Shown: positions 25,860 to 34,132 of the stretch, piece after piece
Layout of the letters: every line of letters starts with the position of its first letter
Numbering within the stretch: the first letter of the stretch is position 1
Origin: Aureimonas glaciei
GTDB lineage: Bacteria; Pseudomonadota; Alphaproteobacteria; Rhizobiales; Rhizobiaceae
Assembly: GCF_014643375.1 (NCBI RefSeq)
Contig: NZ_BMJJ01000008.1
Location: 1-64,000 of the forward strand
Direction: 5' to 3'
DNA: 64,000 nt
Translations under genes and position numbers: made by a program
Notes under the pieces: generated by a model
Told to the model about the DNA's origin: nothing
The model's input: only the letters and a program-made list of their open reading frames with translations
Database searches by the model: none

Positions 25860-26627
25860 TCAGCGCGCGGTGGCGCGGCTTTTGCGAAACGCCCGGCAGG
25901 CCTCGCCGAAGGCGCTGAAGATCGCCGCCGAATCCGCGTCGCTCTCGGCCCAGTATTCCGGATGCCACTGCACGCCGAGGGCAAAGCCCCTTGCGCCGTC
26001 GACCGAGACCGCCTCGATCGTGCCGTCGGGCGCGAGGGCCTCGACCGTCAGCCCTTCGGCGAGCCGGTCGATCGCCTGCCTGTGCAGCGAGTTCACCTGG
26101 AACTCCTGCTTGCCGAGGATGCGGTTCAGCTTGCTGCCGCCCTCGGCGGTGACCTTCTGACGGATGGCGTAGCGCACGCCCTGCTCGGGATCGTCGACGG
26201 CGCGGTGGTCCATGCGTCCCTCGATGTCCTGGATCTCCGTCGCCAGCGACCCGCCGAGCGCGACGTTCATCTCCTGCAGGCCGCGGCAGATGGCGAGGAG
26301 GGGGACGTCGCGGGCGATCGCCCCCTTGATCATCGCCTCGGTCAGCGCGTCCCGATCGAGGTCGTAGGGCTCGTGCGCGGCCGTCGGCTCGGCGCCATAG
26401 CGGCTCGGATGGACGTTGGTGACCGAGCCGGTGACGAGCACCCCGTCCACCCGCGACAGGATCTCCGCGATGTCCAGTTCTTCCGACAAAGCGGGGACGA
26501 TCACCGGAATGGCGCCGGCCACCCGGACGATCGCCTTGAGGTAGGTTTCCGGCGCCGCGTGCCAGCGGTGATTGCCGATGGTGCGGATGTCGGCGGGGAC
26601 GGCGACGAGGATCGAGTGCGCAGGCAT
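25860..26627 (-). CDS. Gamma-glutamyl-gamma-aminobutyrate hydrolase-like class I amidotransferase (PuuD-like)
   Basis: 255-residue peptidase C26 protein that would hydrolyse gamma-glutamyl amides such as gamma-Glu-GABA in putrescine breakdown. Nucleophile in AICRGLQEMN (Cys114), catalytic His-Glu in GVQWHPEYW, and the opening IRTIGNHRWHAAPETYL with VLVTGSVTNVHPSRY typical of PuuD. The start is ATG 26627. No other puu gene is adjacent, though an ornithine decarboxylase sits 5 kb away. Confidence 0.88.
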   Translation of the reverse strand: MPAHSILVAVPADIRTIGNHRWHAAPETYLKAIVRVAGAIPVIVPALSEELDIAEILSRVDGVLVTGSVTNVHPSRYGAEPTAAHEPYDLDRDALTEAMIKGAIARDVPLLAICRGLQEMNVALGGSLATEIQDIEGRMDHRAVDDPEQGVRYAIRQKVTAEGGSKLNRILGKQEFQVNSLHRQAIDRLAEGLTVEALAPDGTIEAVSVDGARGFALGVQWHPEYWAESDADSAAIFSAFGEACRAFRKSRATAR

Positions 26628-27050
26628 GCGGGAGCTTCCAAAAGACGGCGGCGGATGTTTTGCGACCATCACCGAAATCGGCGCGAGGTCAATGCGGCAT
26701 CGCACGCAAGGCAATGCGGGGGCAGGGACTTTGGGCGGGACCCGGGCTTGGGTCGCTCCTTGTCAGGTCGACCGGACGCTCGCGGAGGGAAAACGTCTTG
26801 CCCGTCGGCGACGCTAAGGCCAGCTTCTCGCCGCGCAATCAACCGCTGATCGAGCGGTGCGATCAAAATGCAGGGACGCTGCACGAATTGCGCATCGGGC
26901 GTCATTGCTACCGCCTGCTTTCCAGTTTCGCGAAATCTTCGAGCGGCAAAGACATAGGCGACGCAGGCATTCAGTATCCCGTTTCACCGGCCTTTCGCGG
27001 CGACCATCCGCTCGAGGCGACAATCCTCAGCACCCATCGGAAGGCGCCCC
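26628..27050. other. Gene-free region upstream of the ParA-like gene
   Basis: About 420 bases between two divergent starts. Small open frames occur on both strands but they have no ribosome site and Arg-rich composition typical of GC-rich noise. I see no RNA gene or repeat here. Confidence 0.5.
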
Positions 27051-27755
27051 ATGATCCCCGTCATCTCCATCGGTTCCCTCAAGACCTCCGGCACCACCAC
27101 GCTCGCTCTGACGCTGGCCAGCGTCGCGGCGGCCGCCGACATTCCCGTCGTCCTGATCGACGCGGCCCGCGACAAGGACCTCGTCGCCTGGGCGGCGAAG
27201 GGCGGGCTTCCCGCCCGGATCACGGTCGAGGCGGTCGATGACGAAGCCACGATGGAGCGCCTGGTGCGCGCCGCGCGCCGCCGCGGCGATCTTGCCATCA
27301 TCGATGCCGGCGACACGGCCGATGCCATCCGCGCCGGCGCCCGGCTGGCCGACCGGACTCTGATCCCGGTCCGCTTCTCGCCGCTCTCGGCCTATGCCGC
27401 GATTGCCACCGAACGCCTGATCGCCTCGGAAGCCGGCAAGGGCCGCCGCGGCCGCGACTGGGCCTTTCTCGCCACCGCCGTCACCGCGATCCCGAGCCGC
27501 ATCGCGCGCATGGTCGAGAGCGTGATCCAGCAGAGCCACGCCACCAAGATCCATTGCGGCATGGTGCTGCGCGCTGCCTACGAGGCGCCCTTCCTTCACG
27601 GCGGCACGCTGTTCAGCCTCGCCGACGAGATCGCGCCGGGCCTCGATCGCGCCCGCGCCGAGGCCGCGACCATCGCCTATGAGTGCGGCATCCTCGGCGA
27701 CACAGCGTCCCGCGTCCCGCTCGAGCCGGCCGAGGAATTCTCGCGCGCCGCCTGA
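27051..27755 (+). CDS. ParA/MinD-like protein with degenerate P-loop
   Basis: 234 residues with the ParA fold pattern: first strand and loop ISIGSLKTSGTTTLALTLASVAA, then IPVVLIDAARDKDLVAWA, DLAIIDAGDTAD and a later strand with VRFSPLSAYAA. The Walker A of true ParA proteins, KGGxGKTT, reads KTSGTTTL: the signature lysine (Lys11) is kept but the nucleotide-contacting lysine and glycines are missing, so ATP hydrolysis is doubtful. No parB or parS is near. Could be a regulatory ParA relative. Followed by a terminator. Confidence 0.7.
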   Translation: MIPVISIGSLKTSGTTTLALTLASVAAAADIPVVLIDAARDKDLVAWAAKGGLPARITVEAVDDEATMERLVRAARRRGDLAIIDAGDTADAIRAGARLADRTLIPVRFSPLSAYAAIATERLIASEAGKGRRGRDWAFLATAVTAIPSRIARMVESVIQQSHATKIHCGMVLRAAYEAPFLHGGTLFSLADEIAPGLDRARAEAATIAYECGILGDTASRVPLEPAEEFSRAA

Positions 27756-27802
27756 CGCCGCGCTTGGCGTTTTCGCCGCCGCCATCGCCACAGACTGGAG
27801 AG

Positions 27803-27830
27803 GCCCCGATCCGAAAGGAACGGGGCTTTT
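27803..27830 (+). terminator. Terminator of the ParA-like gene
   Basis: Stem GCCCCG/CGGGGC with a 12-base loop and TTTT, 47 bases after the stop codon. Confidence 0.75.
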
Positions 27831-27868
27831 CGTTGTCGCGGGGCCCGCCGGCGCTCTATACCGGAACG

Positions 27869-28447
27869 ATGAGACGCCCCCCTTCCTCCTCAGACGATGC
27901 CGTCCCGAAACGCCGTGCCCGACCGGTCACGCCCGAATGGCTGTTTCGCGCCGCCGCGCATTATCTCGGCCGCTATGCCAGCAGCGCCGAAAACCTTCGG
28001 CGCGTGCTCCAGCGAAAGACGGCGCGCCGCGTCGCGGAGGCCGAAGAGGGGGAGGCGCCCGGTCCCGACGAATGCCGGGCGATGATCGAGGCGACGCTCA
28101 TGCGCTTCCACGAGCTGAAGCTTCTCGACGACGACGCCTTCGCCGCGGCGAGGCTCTCGAGCCTCCGGCGCGGCGGCGCCTCCTTGCGCAAGATCGAGGC
28201 GAAGCTGAGCGAGAAGGGCGTCGACCGCGAGACGATCGCGAAAACCCTCGAGGCCGACGAGAGCACCGACCGCACCGCCGCCTTCGCCCATGCCAGACGC
28301 CGGCGCCTCGGACCGCATCGGCTGCGCGACCGGGCCGAGCGGCGGGAGCGCGACATCGCGGCGATGATGCGCGCCGGCTTCGGCCTCGGCGACGCCCGGG
28401 CGGCGATCGACGCCGAGCCGGGAGCCGATCCTGAGGACGAGGGCTGA
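27869..28447 (+). CDS. recX: Regulatory protein RecX
   Basis: Modulator of RecA filament growth. 192-residue protein of tandem three-helix repeats: YLGRYASSAENLRRVLQRK, then LDDDAFAAARLSSLRRGGASLRKIEAKLSEKGV, as in RecX. Start at ATG 27869, the frame upstream runs through a terminator. recA is not adjacent, which is usual in alphaproteobacteria. Confidence 0.88.
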   Translation: MRRPPSSSDDAVPKRRARPVTPEWLFRAAAHYLGRYASSAENLRRVLQRKTARRVAEAEEGEAPGPDECRAMIEATLMRFHELKLLDDDAFAAARLSSLRRGGASLRKIEAKLSEKGVDRETIAKTLEADESTDRTAAFAHARRRRLGPHRLRDRAERRERDIAAMMRAGFGLGDARAAIDAEPGADPEDEG

Positions 28448-28581
28448 GGGGCGGGGTGCGGCATCCTGCCCGCGTCGGAACGATCGACGGCGGCCTGCAT
28501 TTTCCCTGTCTATCCGAAACATAAGACGCCTCGCCGCTGCCAGTGCAGCGGCATGCCGTCTTGTTCGAAGGGAAACTCATC

Positions 28582-29148
28582 ATGACCGATATTCGCAGCG
28601 CCAAGATCGCCATTCTCGCCACCGACGGATTCGAGCAGTCCGAGCTCATGCAGCCCCTGAAAATGCTGCGCGAGGCAGGTGCCGAAGTGCATGTGGTGTC
28701 GCTGAAGGAAGGCTCGATCAAGGGCTGGGACGAGAAGGATTGGGGCGAGAGCGTACCCGTCGACAAGGTGCTGTCGGCGGTCAGCGTCGCCGACTACGAC
28801 GCGCTCGTCCTGCCGGGCGGGCAGATCAACCCCGACGTCCTGCGCGCCGATGAAAAGGCGGTCGCGTTCATCAAGGAGTTCTATAACTCCAAGAAGCCGC
28901 TCGCGGCGATCTGCCATGCGCCGTGGCTCCTGATCGAGGCCGATGTGGTCCGGGGGCGCGATGTGACCTCCTATGCCTCCATCAAGACCGACCTGAAGAA
29001 TGCCGGCGCCAACTGGCAGGACAGCGCGGTGGTAGTGGACGAGGCCCTGATCACCTCGCGCAATCCCGGTGACATCCCGGCCTTCGTCGCCAAGATCATC
29101 GAGGAGGTCGAGGAAGGCCGGCACGAGGATCGTCGCAAGGTCGCCTGA
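28582..29148 (+). CDS. DJ-1/PfpI-family protein (YhbO/general stress protein 18 type)
   Basis: 188-residue cytoplasmic protein with Glu19 (DGFEQSEL) and the nucleophile elbow AICHAPW (Cys111, His112), the catalytic set of PfpI-like proteins, which act as deglycases, chaperones or proteases under stress. KGWDEKDWGESVPVD matches the YhbO subgroup. Start at ATG 28582 with AAGGGAAA upstream. Single gene ending in a terminator. Confidence 0.9.
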   Translation: MTDIRSAKIAILATDGFEQSELMQPLKMLREAGAEVHVVSLKEGSIKGWDEKDWGESVPVDKVLSAVSVADYDALVLPGGQINPDVLRADEKAVAFIKEFYNSKKPLAAICHAPWLLIEADVVRGRDVTSYASIKTDLKNAGANWQDSAVVVDEALITSRNPGDIPAFVAKIIEEVEEGRHEDRRKVA

Positions 29149-29174
29149 GCGATACCAGGACGGCACACCGAAGA

Positions 29175-29201
29175 AGCCGGGTCCGAAAGGGCCCGGCTTT
29201 T
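29175..29201 (+). terminator. Terminator of the DJ-1 gene
   Basis: A 10-bp stem with GAAA loop followed by TTTT, 26 bases after the stop. Confidence 0.85.
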
Positions 29202-29368
29202 GCGTTTCCAGGGGGCGGAGCGGCATTGCCTGACCAAGGCGATAGCGTGTATGGGGCGGGGGAGATCGTCTTGCCGGCGGGAGGCGAACATGCTTGCCTG
29301 CCGGCCTCGACAGCCATGGCAGCACGCTTCGTTCCTGGCGGAACGAAGGCCCGTCCCCGGAGAACGAC

Positions 29369-29593
29369 ATGTCAGAAGACCACGCCCACCCCATCACCTT
29401 CGCCGACAAGATGGACTACAGCGAGCACGACCGGACCTATGAGCGGTTCCTGCTTCTGGTGAAGTTCGGCTCGATCTGGGTCGCGGCCATCGTCGTCGGT
29501 ATGGCGGTCGGGCTCGTTTCGTCGGCCGGCTTCCTGGCCGGTATCTTTGCTTTCCTGCTCTTCGGTGCGGTGATCAGCTATTTCATGAAGTGA
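29369..29593 (+). CDS. aa3-type cytochrome c oxidase subunit IV (bacterial CoxIV family)
   Basis: Short inner-membrane protein of 74 residues with a polar N-terminus (MDYSEHDRTYERFLLLVKFG) and two hydrophobic helices, as in the alphaproteobacterial subunit IV that packs onto the oxidase core. GGAG site before ATG 29369. The ctaC/ctaD genes are not here; in many relatives this gene precedes the transhydrogenase genes as it does in this window. Confidence 0.85.
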   Translation: MSEDHAHPITFADKMDYSEHDRTYERFLLLVKFGSIWVAAIVVGMAVGLVSSAGFLAGIFAFLLFGAVISYFMK

Positions 29594-29669
29594 CGGCTCG
29601 CCGCCGCGGGCGGGGGCCATCGATCGGCGCTGCCGCGAAAGGCGCGCCGGTGCAGGGGAGGAGATCGGG

Positions 29670-30863
29670 ATGAAGGTTTTCGTGCCAAGGGAGCAGGGGG
29701 ACGAGCCCCGCGTCGCGGCATCGCCTGACAGCATCAAGAAGCTGAAGGGATTCGGGGTTGATGTCGTGGTCGAGGCCGGCGCGGGCCTTCGCTCGCGCAT
29801 CCCCGACGAAGCCTTTGCCGCCGCCGGCGCGACGATTGGCAATGCCGGCGACGCTGCCGATGCGGACGTGGTGCTGAAGGTTCGCCGGCCGGCGCGTGCA
29901 GAACTCTCGGGCTACAAGCGGGGCGCCGCGGTGATCGCCACCATGGACCCCTATGGGCGTGACGAGGATGTCGCGGCCATGGCCGATGCCGGCATTCTCG
30001 CCTTCGCCATGGAATTCATGCCGCGCATCACCCGCGCGCAGGTTATGGACGTCCTCTCCAGCCAGGCCAATCTTGCCGGCTACCAGGCCGTGCTCGACGC
30101 CGCTGGCGAATACGACCGCGCCTTCCCGATGATGATGACCGCCGCCGGCACCGTACCGGCCGCGCGCGTCTTCGTCATGGGCGTCGGCGTCGCCGGCCTG
30201 CAGGCGATCGCCACCGCCCGCCGCCTCGGCGCCGTGGTCACCGCCACCGACGTGCGCCCGGCCACCAAGGAACAGGTCGAATCGCTCGGCGCCAAGTTCG
30301 TCGCCGTCGAGGACGACGAGTTCAAAGCAGCCGAGACCTCCGGCGGCTACGCCAAGGAGATGTCCAGGGAATATCAGGCCAAGCAGGCCGAGCTGGTCGC
30401 CGCCCATATCGCCAAGCAGGACATCGTCATTACCACGGCGCTGATCCCCGGCCGGCCGGCGCCGCGCCTCGTCTCGCGGGCGATGGTCGAGTCGATGAAG
30501 CCCGGCTCCGTGCTGGTCGACCTCGCGGTCGAGCGCGGCGGCAATGTCGAGGGTGCGGTCGCGGGAGAGGTGGTCGAGGTCGGTCCGGCGAGGATCGTCG
30601 GCCATCTCAACGTGCCCGGCCGCATCGCCGCCACCGCGTCGCTGCTCTACGCCCGCAACCTCAGTGCCTTCCTCGAGACGATGATCGACAAGGACTCCAA
30701 GACGCTGAAAATCGATTTCGCCGACGACCTCGTCAAGGCGACGCTTTTGACGCGCGACGGCGCGGTCGTGCATCCGAACTTCGCAAAGGCCGCGGCCCCC
30801 GCGCCGACGATGGTGGCGGACGCCGCTGACGCCGGCGTGGCCGAAAAGACGGGAGAGGCATGA
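29670..30863 (+). CDS. pntAA: NAD(P) transhydrogenase subunit alpha part 1 (dI, NAD-binding)
   Basis: 397-residue soluble dI component of proton-translocating transhydrogenase, which uses the proton gradient to reduce NADP with NADH. Alanine-dehydrogenase-like fold: KVFVPREQGDEPRVAASPDS at the N-terminus, EFMPRITRAQVMDVLSSQAN, and the Rossmann motif VMGVGVAGLQAIATARRLGA. GGGGAGGAG precedes ATG 29670. Overlaps pntAB (ATGA), first gene of the pnt operon. Confidence 0.96.
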   Translation: MKVFVPREQGDEPRVAASPDSIKKLKGFGVDVVVEAGAGLRSRIPDEAFAAAGATIGNAGDAADADVVLKVRRPARAELSGYKRGAAVIATMDPYGRDEDVAAMADAGILAFAMEFMPRITRAQVMDVLSSQANLAGYQAVLDAAGEYDRAFPMMMTAAGTVPAARVFVMGVGVAGLQAIATARRLGAVVTATDVRPATKEQVESLGAKFVAVEDDEFKAAETSGGYAKEMSREYQAKQAELVAAHIAKQDIVITTALIPGRPAPRLVSRAMVESMKPGSVLVDLAVERGGNVEGAVAGEVVEVGPARIVGHLNVPGRIAATASLLYARNLSAFLETMIDKDSKTLKIDFADDLVKATLLTRDGAVVHPNFAKAAAPAPTMVADAADAGVAEKTGEA

Positions 30864-31267
30864 TGGAAAACGATCTCGCGCAAGCGACCCTGCAACGCCT
30901 AAACGAGGCCGGTGCCGCCATCCGCGACGCCCGCCTCGGGGTGGAGCAGATGATGACGTCCCCGGCCGCCGAGCATGCGGCCTCCAACCCCTTCGTCTTC
31001 CACCTCGCCATCTTCGTGCTGGCGATCTTCGTCGGCTACTACGTGGTCTGGTCGGTGACGCCGGCGCTGCACACGCCGCTGATGGCCGTCACCAACGCGA
31101 TCTCGTCGGTGATCATCGTCGGCGCGATCCTGGCGGTCGGCATTTCCGCCTCCGGCATCGCCACCGGCTTCGGCTTCGTCGCCCTCGTGCTTGCCAGCGT
31201 CAACATCTTCGGTGGCTTCCTCGTCACCCAGCGCATGCTGGCGATGTACAAGAAAAAGGAGAAGTGA
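30860..31267 (+). CDS. pntAB: NAD(P) transhydrogenase subunit alpha part 2 (membrane)
   Basis: 135-residue membrane component with three or four transmembrane helices (FVFHLAIFVLAIFVGYYVVW, then ISSVIIVGAILAVGISASG and ASVNIFGGFLVTQRMLAMY). Overlaps pntAA by 4 bases; pntB follows after 4 bases. The split of PntA into two proteins is usual in alphaproteobacteria. Confidence 0.95.
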   Translation: MMENDLAQATLQRLNEAGAAIRDARLGVEQMMTSPAAEHAASNPFVFHLAIFVLAIFVGYYVVWSVTPALHTPLMAVTNAISSVIIVGAILAVGISASGIATGFGFVALVLASVNIFGGFLVTQRMLAMYKKKEK

Positions 31268-31271
31268 GGCG

Positions 31272-32675
31272 ATGATGTCCGAGAACTTCGCCGCCTTCCT
31301 CTATCTCGTCTCCGGGGTGCTGTTCATCCTGGCGCTGCGGGGCCTGTCGCATCCGACGTCGAGCCGCCAGGGCAATATCTTCGGCATGGTCGGCATGGGC
31401 ATCGCCGTCGTCACGACGCTGCTGCTCGCCCACCCCTCGGCCGGCGCGCTGCTTCTGATCATCGTCGGCATCGCTGCCGGCGGCGGCGTTGGCGCCGTGG
31501 TCGCCAAGCGCATTCCGATGACCGCCATGCCGCAGCTCGTCGCCGGCTTCCACAGCCTTGTCGGTCTGGCCGCGGTCTGCGTCGCGGCGGCCGCGCTCTA
31601 TGCCCCCGAGGCGATCAACATCGGCACGGTCGGCAACATCCACACCCAGGCCCTGGTCGAAATGGCGATCGGCGTGGCCATCGGCGCTGTCACCTTCACC
31701 GGCTCAATCATCGCTTTCCTGAAGCTCGACGGACGCATGGGCGGCAAGCCGATCATGCTGCCGTCCCGCCACCTGATCAACATCGCTCTGGCCGCCGGCC
31801 TCGTCCTCTGCCTCGTGATCTTCGCCACCACTGAGAGCCACATCGCCTTCTGGCTGGTGGTGCTGATCGCGCTGGCGCTCGGCGTCCTCCTGATCGTGCC
31901 GATCGGCGGCGCCGACATGCCGGTCGTGGTTTCGATGCTGAACTCCTATTCCGGCTGGGCGGCAGCCGGCATCGGCTTCACCCTGCAGAATCTGGCGCTG
32001 ATCATCACCGGCGCGCTGGTCGGCTCGTCCGGCGCGATCCTGTCCTACATCATGTGCAAGGGCATGAACCGCTCCTTCATCTCCGTCATCCTCGGCGGCT
32101 TCGGCGGCGAGAGCGGACCGGCGGCGGCGGAAGGCGGCGAGGCGCGCCCGGTGAAGCAGGGCTCGGCCGAGGACGCGGCCTATCTGATGATGAATGCCGC
32201 ACGGGTGATCATCGTGCCCGGCTACGGCATGGCCGTCGCCCAGGCCCAGCACGCGCTGCGCGAGATGGCCGACACTCTGAAGGCGCACGGCGTCGAGGTG
32301 AAATACGCCATCCACCCCGTCGCCGGCCGCATGCCCGGGCACATGAATGTGCTCCTGGCCGAGGCGAACGTTCCCTACGACGAGGTCTTCGAGCTCGAGG
32401 ACATCAATTCGGAGTTCGCCCAGACCGACGTCGCCTTCGTCATCGGCGCCAACGACGTCACCAATCCGGCGGCGCGCGACGACAAGACCTCGCCGATCTA
32501 TGGCATGCCGATCCTCAATGTCGACCAGGCGGCCACGTGCCTCTTCGTCAAACGCTCGATGGCGTCGGGCTATGCCGGCATCGACAACACTCTGTTCTAC
32601 AAGGACAACACGATGATGCTTTTTGCCGACGCAAAGAAGATGGTCGAAAACATCGTCAAGGCGATGGCGCACTGA
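31272..32675 (+). CDS. pntB: NAD(P) transhydrogenase subunit beta
   Basis: 467-residue membrane protein carrying the proton channel helices and the C-terminal NADP-binding dIII domain (VIIVPGYGMAVAQAQHALREM, HPVAGRMPGHMNVLLAEANVPY, FVIGANDVTNPAARDD). Start at the first of two ATGs, with GAGG just before. Last gene of the pntAA-pntAB-pntB operon; a strong terminator follows. Confidence 0.96.
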   Translation: MMSENFAAFLYLVSGVLFILALRGLSHPTSSRQGNIFGMVGMGIAVVTTLLLAHPSAGALLLIIVGIAAGGGVGAVVAKRIPMTAMPQLVAGFHSLVGLAAVCVAAAALYAPEAINIGTVGNIHTQALVEMAIGVAIGAVTFTGSIIAFLKLDGRMGGKPIMLPSRHLINIALAAGLVLCLVIFATTESHIAFWLVVLIALALGVLLIVPIGGADMPVVVSMLNSYSGWAAAGIGFTLQNLALIITGALVGSSGAILSYIMCKGMNRSFISVILGGFGGESGPAAAEGGEARPVKQGSAEDAAYLMMNAARVIIVPGYGMAVAQAQHALREMADTLKAHGVEVKYAIHPVAGRMPGHMNVLLAEANVPYDEVFELEDINSEFAQTDVAFVIGANDVTNPAARDDKTSPIYGMPILNVDQAATCLFVKRSMASGYAGIDNTLFYKDNTMMLFADAKKMVENIVKAMAH

Positions 32676-32698
32676 TCCTGCGCTTCGGCGGAGAACAG

Positions 32699-32733
32699 AA
32701 AGGCCCGCATGCCACCGGCATGCGGGCCTTTTT
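32699..32733. terminator. Bidirectional terminator after pntB
   Basis: 13-bp perfect stem with a 3-base loop, flanked by A residues on one side and TTTTT on the other, between pntB and the convergent DUF992 gene. It can serve both strands. Confidence 0.92.
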
Positions 32734-32757
32734 CATGGGCAGCGAAAGCCGCGGGGT

Positions 32758-33261
32758 TCAGGGCTTGTAGACCGCAGGCTCGGTCGGCGCGGGAGTCAGC
32801 GACAGGCGCGACAGCGCCGCGGTCGCGTTCAGGCCGAACTGCGCCTGCAGGCTGACCGACTGCAGCGTGAAGCCGTTGTTCGGGCCGCCGGCCAGGATCT
32901 TGGCACCGCCGCCGGCCGCGACCGAGGCATCGGCCGAGACGCCGTAATAGTCGCCCTGCAGCGAGACCGGCTGGCCCTCCTGGAAGCTGCCGGCATAGAC
33001 GATCCAGCTGAGATCCTGCCGCCCGGTGATGCCGAGATCGACGCCGACATTGTCGAGCGTGGCGAGATAGGGCTCGCGGGCGCCCCCGTCAGCCGGCTTG
33101 AAGACGCAGAGATAGTCCTTCGACGAACCGATGACGTAGGCGAGCGACCCGTCGCTCTGGCAGCTGAGAAGGCCGAGCTTGGTGCCGGCCTGGGCGGCCG
33201 TCGTCGGCAGGGCGGTGGCGAGGGCGATCGCGGCGAGGGAGAGGATGGCGGGCATTTTCAT
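32758..33261 (-). CDS. DUF992 secreted protein, copy 1
   Basis: 167-residue exported protein: signal peptide cleaved around AAQA, then a beta-rich DUF992 domain with a conserved cysteine pair (LLSCQSDG ... DYLCVF), the GVDLGITG strand and a Gly-rich YGVSADASVAAGGGAKIL segment. Function unknown; the family is common in Rhizobiales. GGAG upstream of ATG 33261. A paralogue lies 150 bases upstream on the same strand. Confidence 0.82.
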   Translation of the reverse strand: MKMPAILSLAAIALATALPTTAAQAGTKLGLLSCQSDGSLAYVIGSSKDYLCVFKPADGGAREPYLATLDNVGVDLGITGRQDLSWIVYAGSFQEGQPVSLQGDYYGVSADASVAAGGGAKILAGGPNNGFTLQSVSLQAQFGLNATAALSRLSLTPAPTEPAVYKP

Positions 33262-33359
33262 GAGAAATCTCCTGTCTTGAGCGAGAGAAACGCCGCGGCT
33301 GCCGACAGGTTTCGTCGCCTGCGATCACGGCTCTTTTCGCACTGCAACAATGGCGAACG

Positions 33360-33388
33360 AAAAAGCCCGCGCCAGAGGGCGCGGGCTT
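33360..33388 (-). terminator. Terminator of DUF992 copy 2
   Basis: On the minus strand a 10-bp GC stem (AGCCCGCGCC and complement, loop of 4) followed by TTTTT, 22 bases after the stop codon; it separates the two DUF992 genes into independent transcripts. Confidence 0.85.
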
Positions 33389-33410
33389 CCATTCGTGCTG
33401 AAAGAAAAGC

Positions 33411-33995
33411 TCAGTTGGCGGGGACGATGACGTCGCCCTGCGGGGTCACTACCGTGCCCTCGGGCACGACGACCGAGCCCGCCGGCACAGCAACCCCGCC
33501 GACGGGGGCGACGACCGCACCGGCCGGCGAGGCCGAAACCAGGGTGAACTTGGTCACGCCGAGGGCCGCATTGACGCCCTCCTGGGCCTGGACGCTGAGC
33601 GGCTGCAGGCTGAAGCCGCCGTTCGGCCCACCGGTCAGGAGCTTGACGCCGCCGCCTGCGGCAAAGGACGCATCGGCACTGGCGCCGACATAGGTGCCGG
33701 CGAGCTGCGAGGGCTGATAGGCGTCCGTGTCGGCCAGAACGTTCCAGGACATTACCGTCTCGCCGGTCACGCCGATGTCCAGGCCGATATTGTCGAGCGT
33801 GCCGGTGTAGATCTCGGTTGCCTGCGCGGAATTGGCGGGCGCGAAGTCACAGATGACATTCTCGGAGGAGCCGATGATGTAGCCGGTGGCACCATCGCTC
33901 TTGCAGGTTAGGATGCCGAGCGCCGTGTCGGCCTGCGCGGCCATGGGGGCGGCGAGCAGCGAGGCGAGGGCGGCGGTGGCGAGAAGGATTTTCAT
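33411..33995 (-). CDS. DUF992 secreted protein, copy 2 with Val/Pro-rich tail
   Basis: 194 residues. Same layout as the 32758-33261 protein (signal peptide, ILTCKSDG ... NVICDF cysteine pair, GLDIGVTG, VGASADASFAAGGGVKLL) but extended by about 30 residues of low-complexity sequence with repeated VxVPxG units (VAVPAGSVVVPEGTVVTPQG). The tail may form a short hexapeptide-like beta stretch or a wall-associated spacer. Start ATG 33995. Confidence 0.8.
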   Translation of the reverse strand: MKILLATAALASLLAAPMAAQADTALGILTCKSDGATGYIIGSSENVICDFAPANSAQATEIYTGTLDNIGLDIGVTGETVMSWNVLADTDAYQPSQLAGTYVGASADASFAAGGGVKLLTGGPNGGFSLQPLSVQAQEGVNAALGVTKFTLVSASPAGAVVAPVGGVAVPAGSVVVPEGTVVTPQGDVIVPAN

Positions 33996-34132
33996 GGGAG
34001 GTCGGTTCCTGTTGCGATGTCTCTTCGCCCCAGGAAGGGTGCGACGCACCGTAAGGTTCCGATAATAGCCACGACCGGACAGGCGCAGAGGCCTTACGCG
34101 GGCGGCGGTTGGCCGCCCGCGGATGCGTGGTG

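Noticed and set aside
26628-27050. Small open frames on both strands before the ParA-like gene
   Set aside because: No ribosome site, Arg-rich random composition, no homologous pattern.
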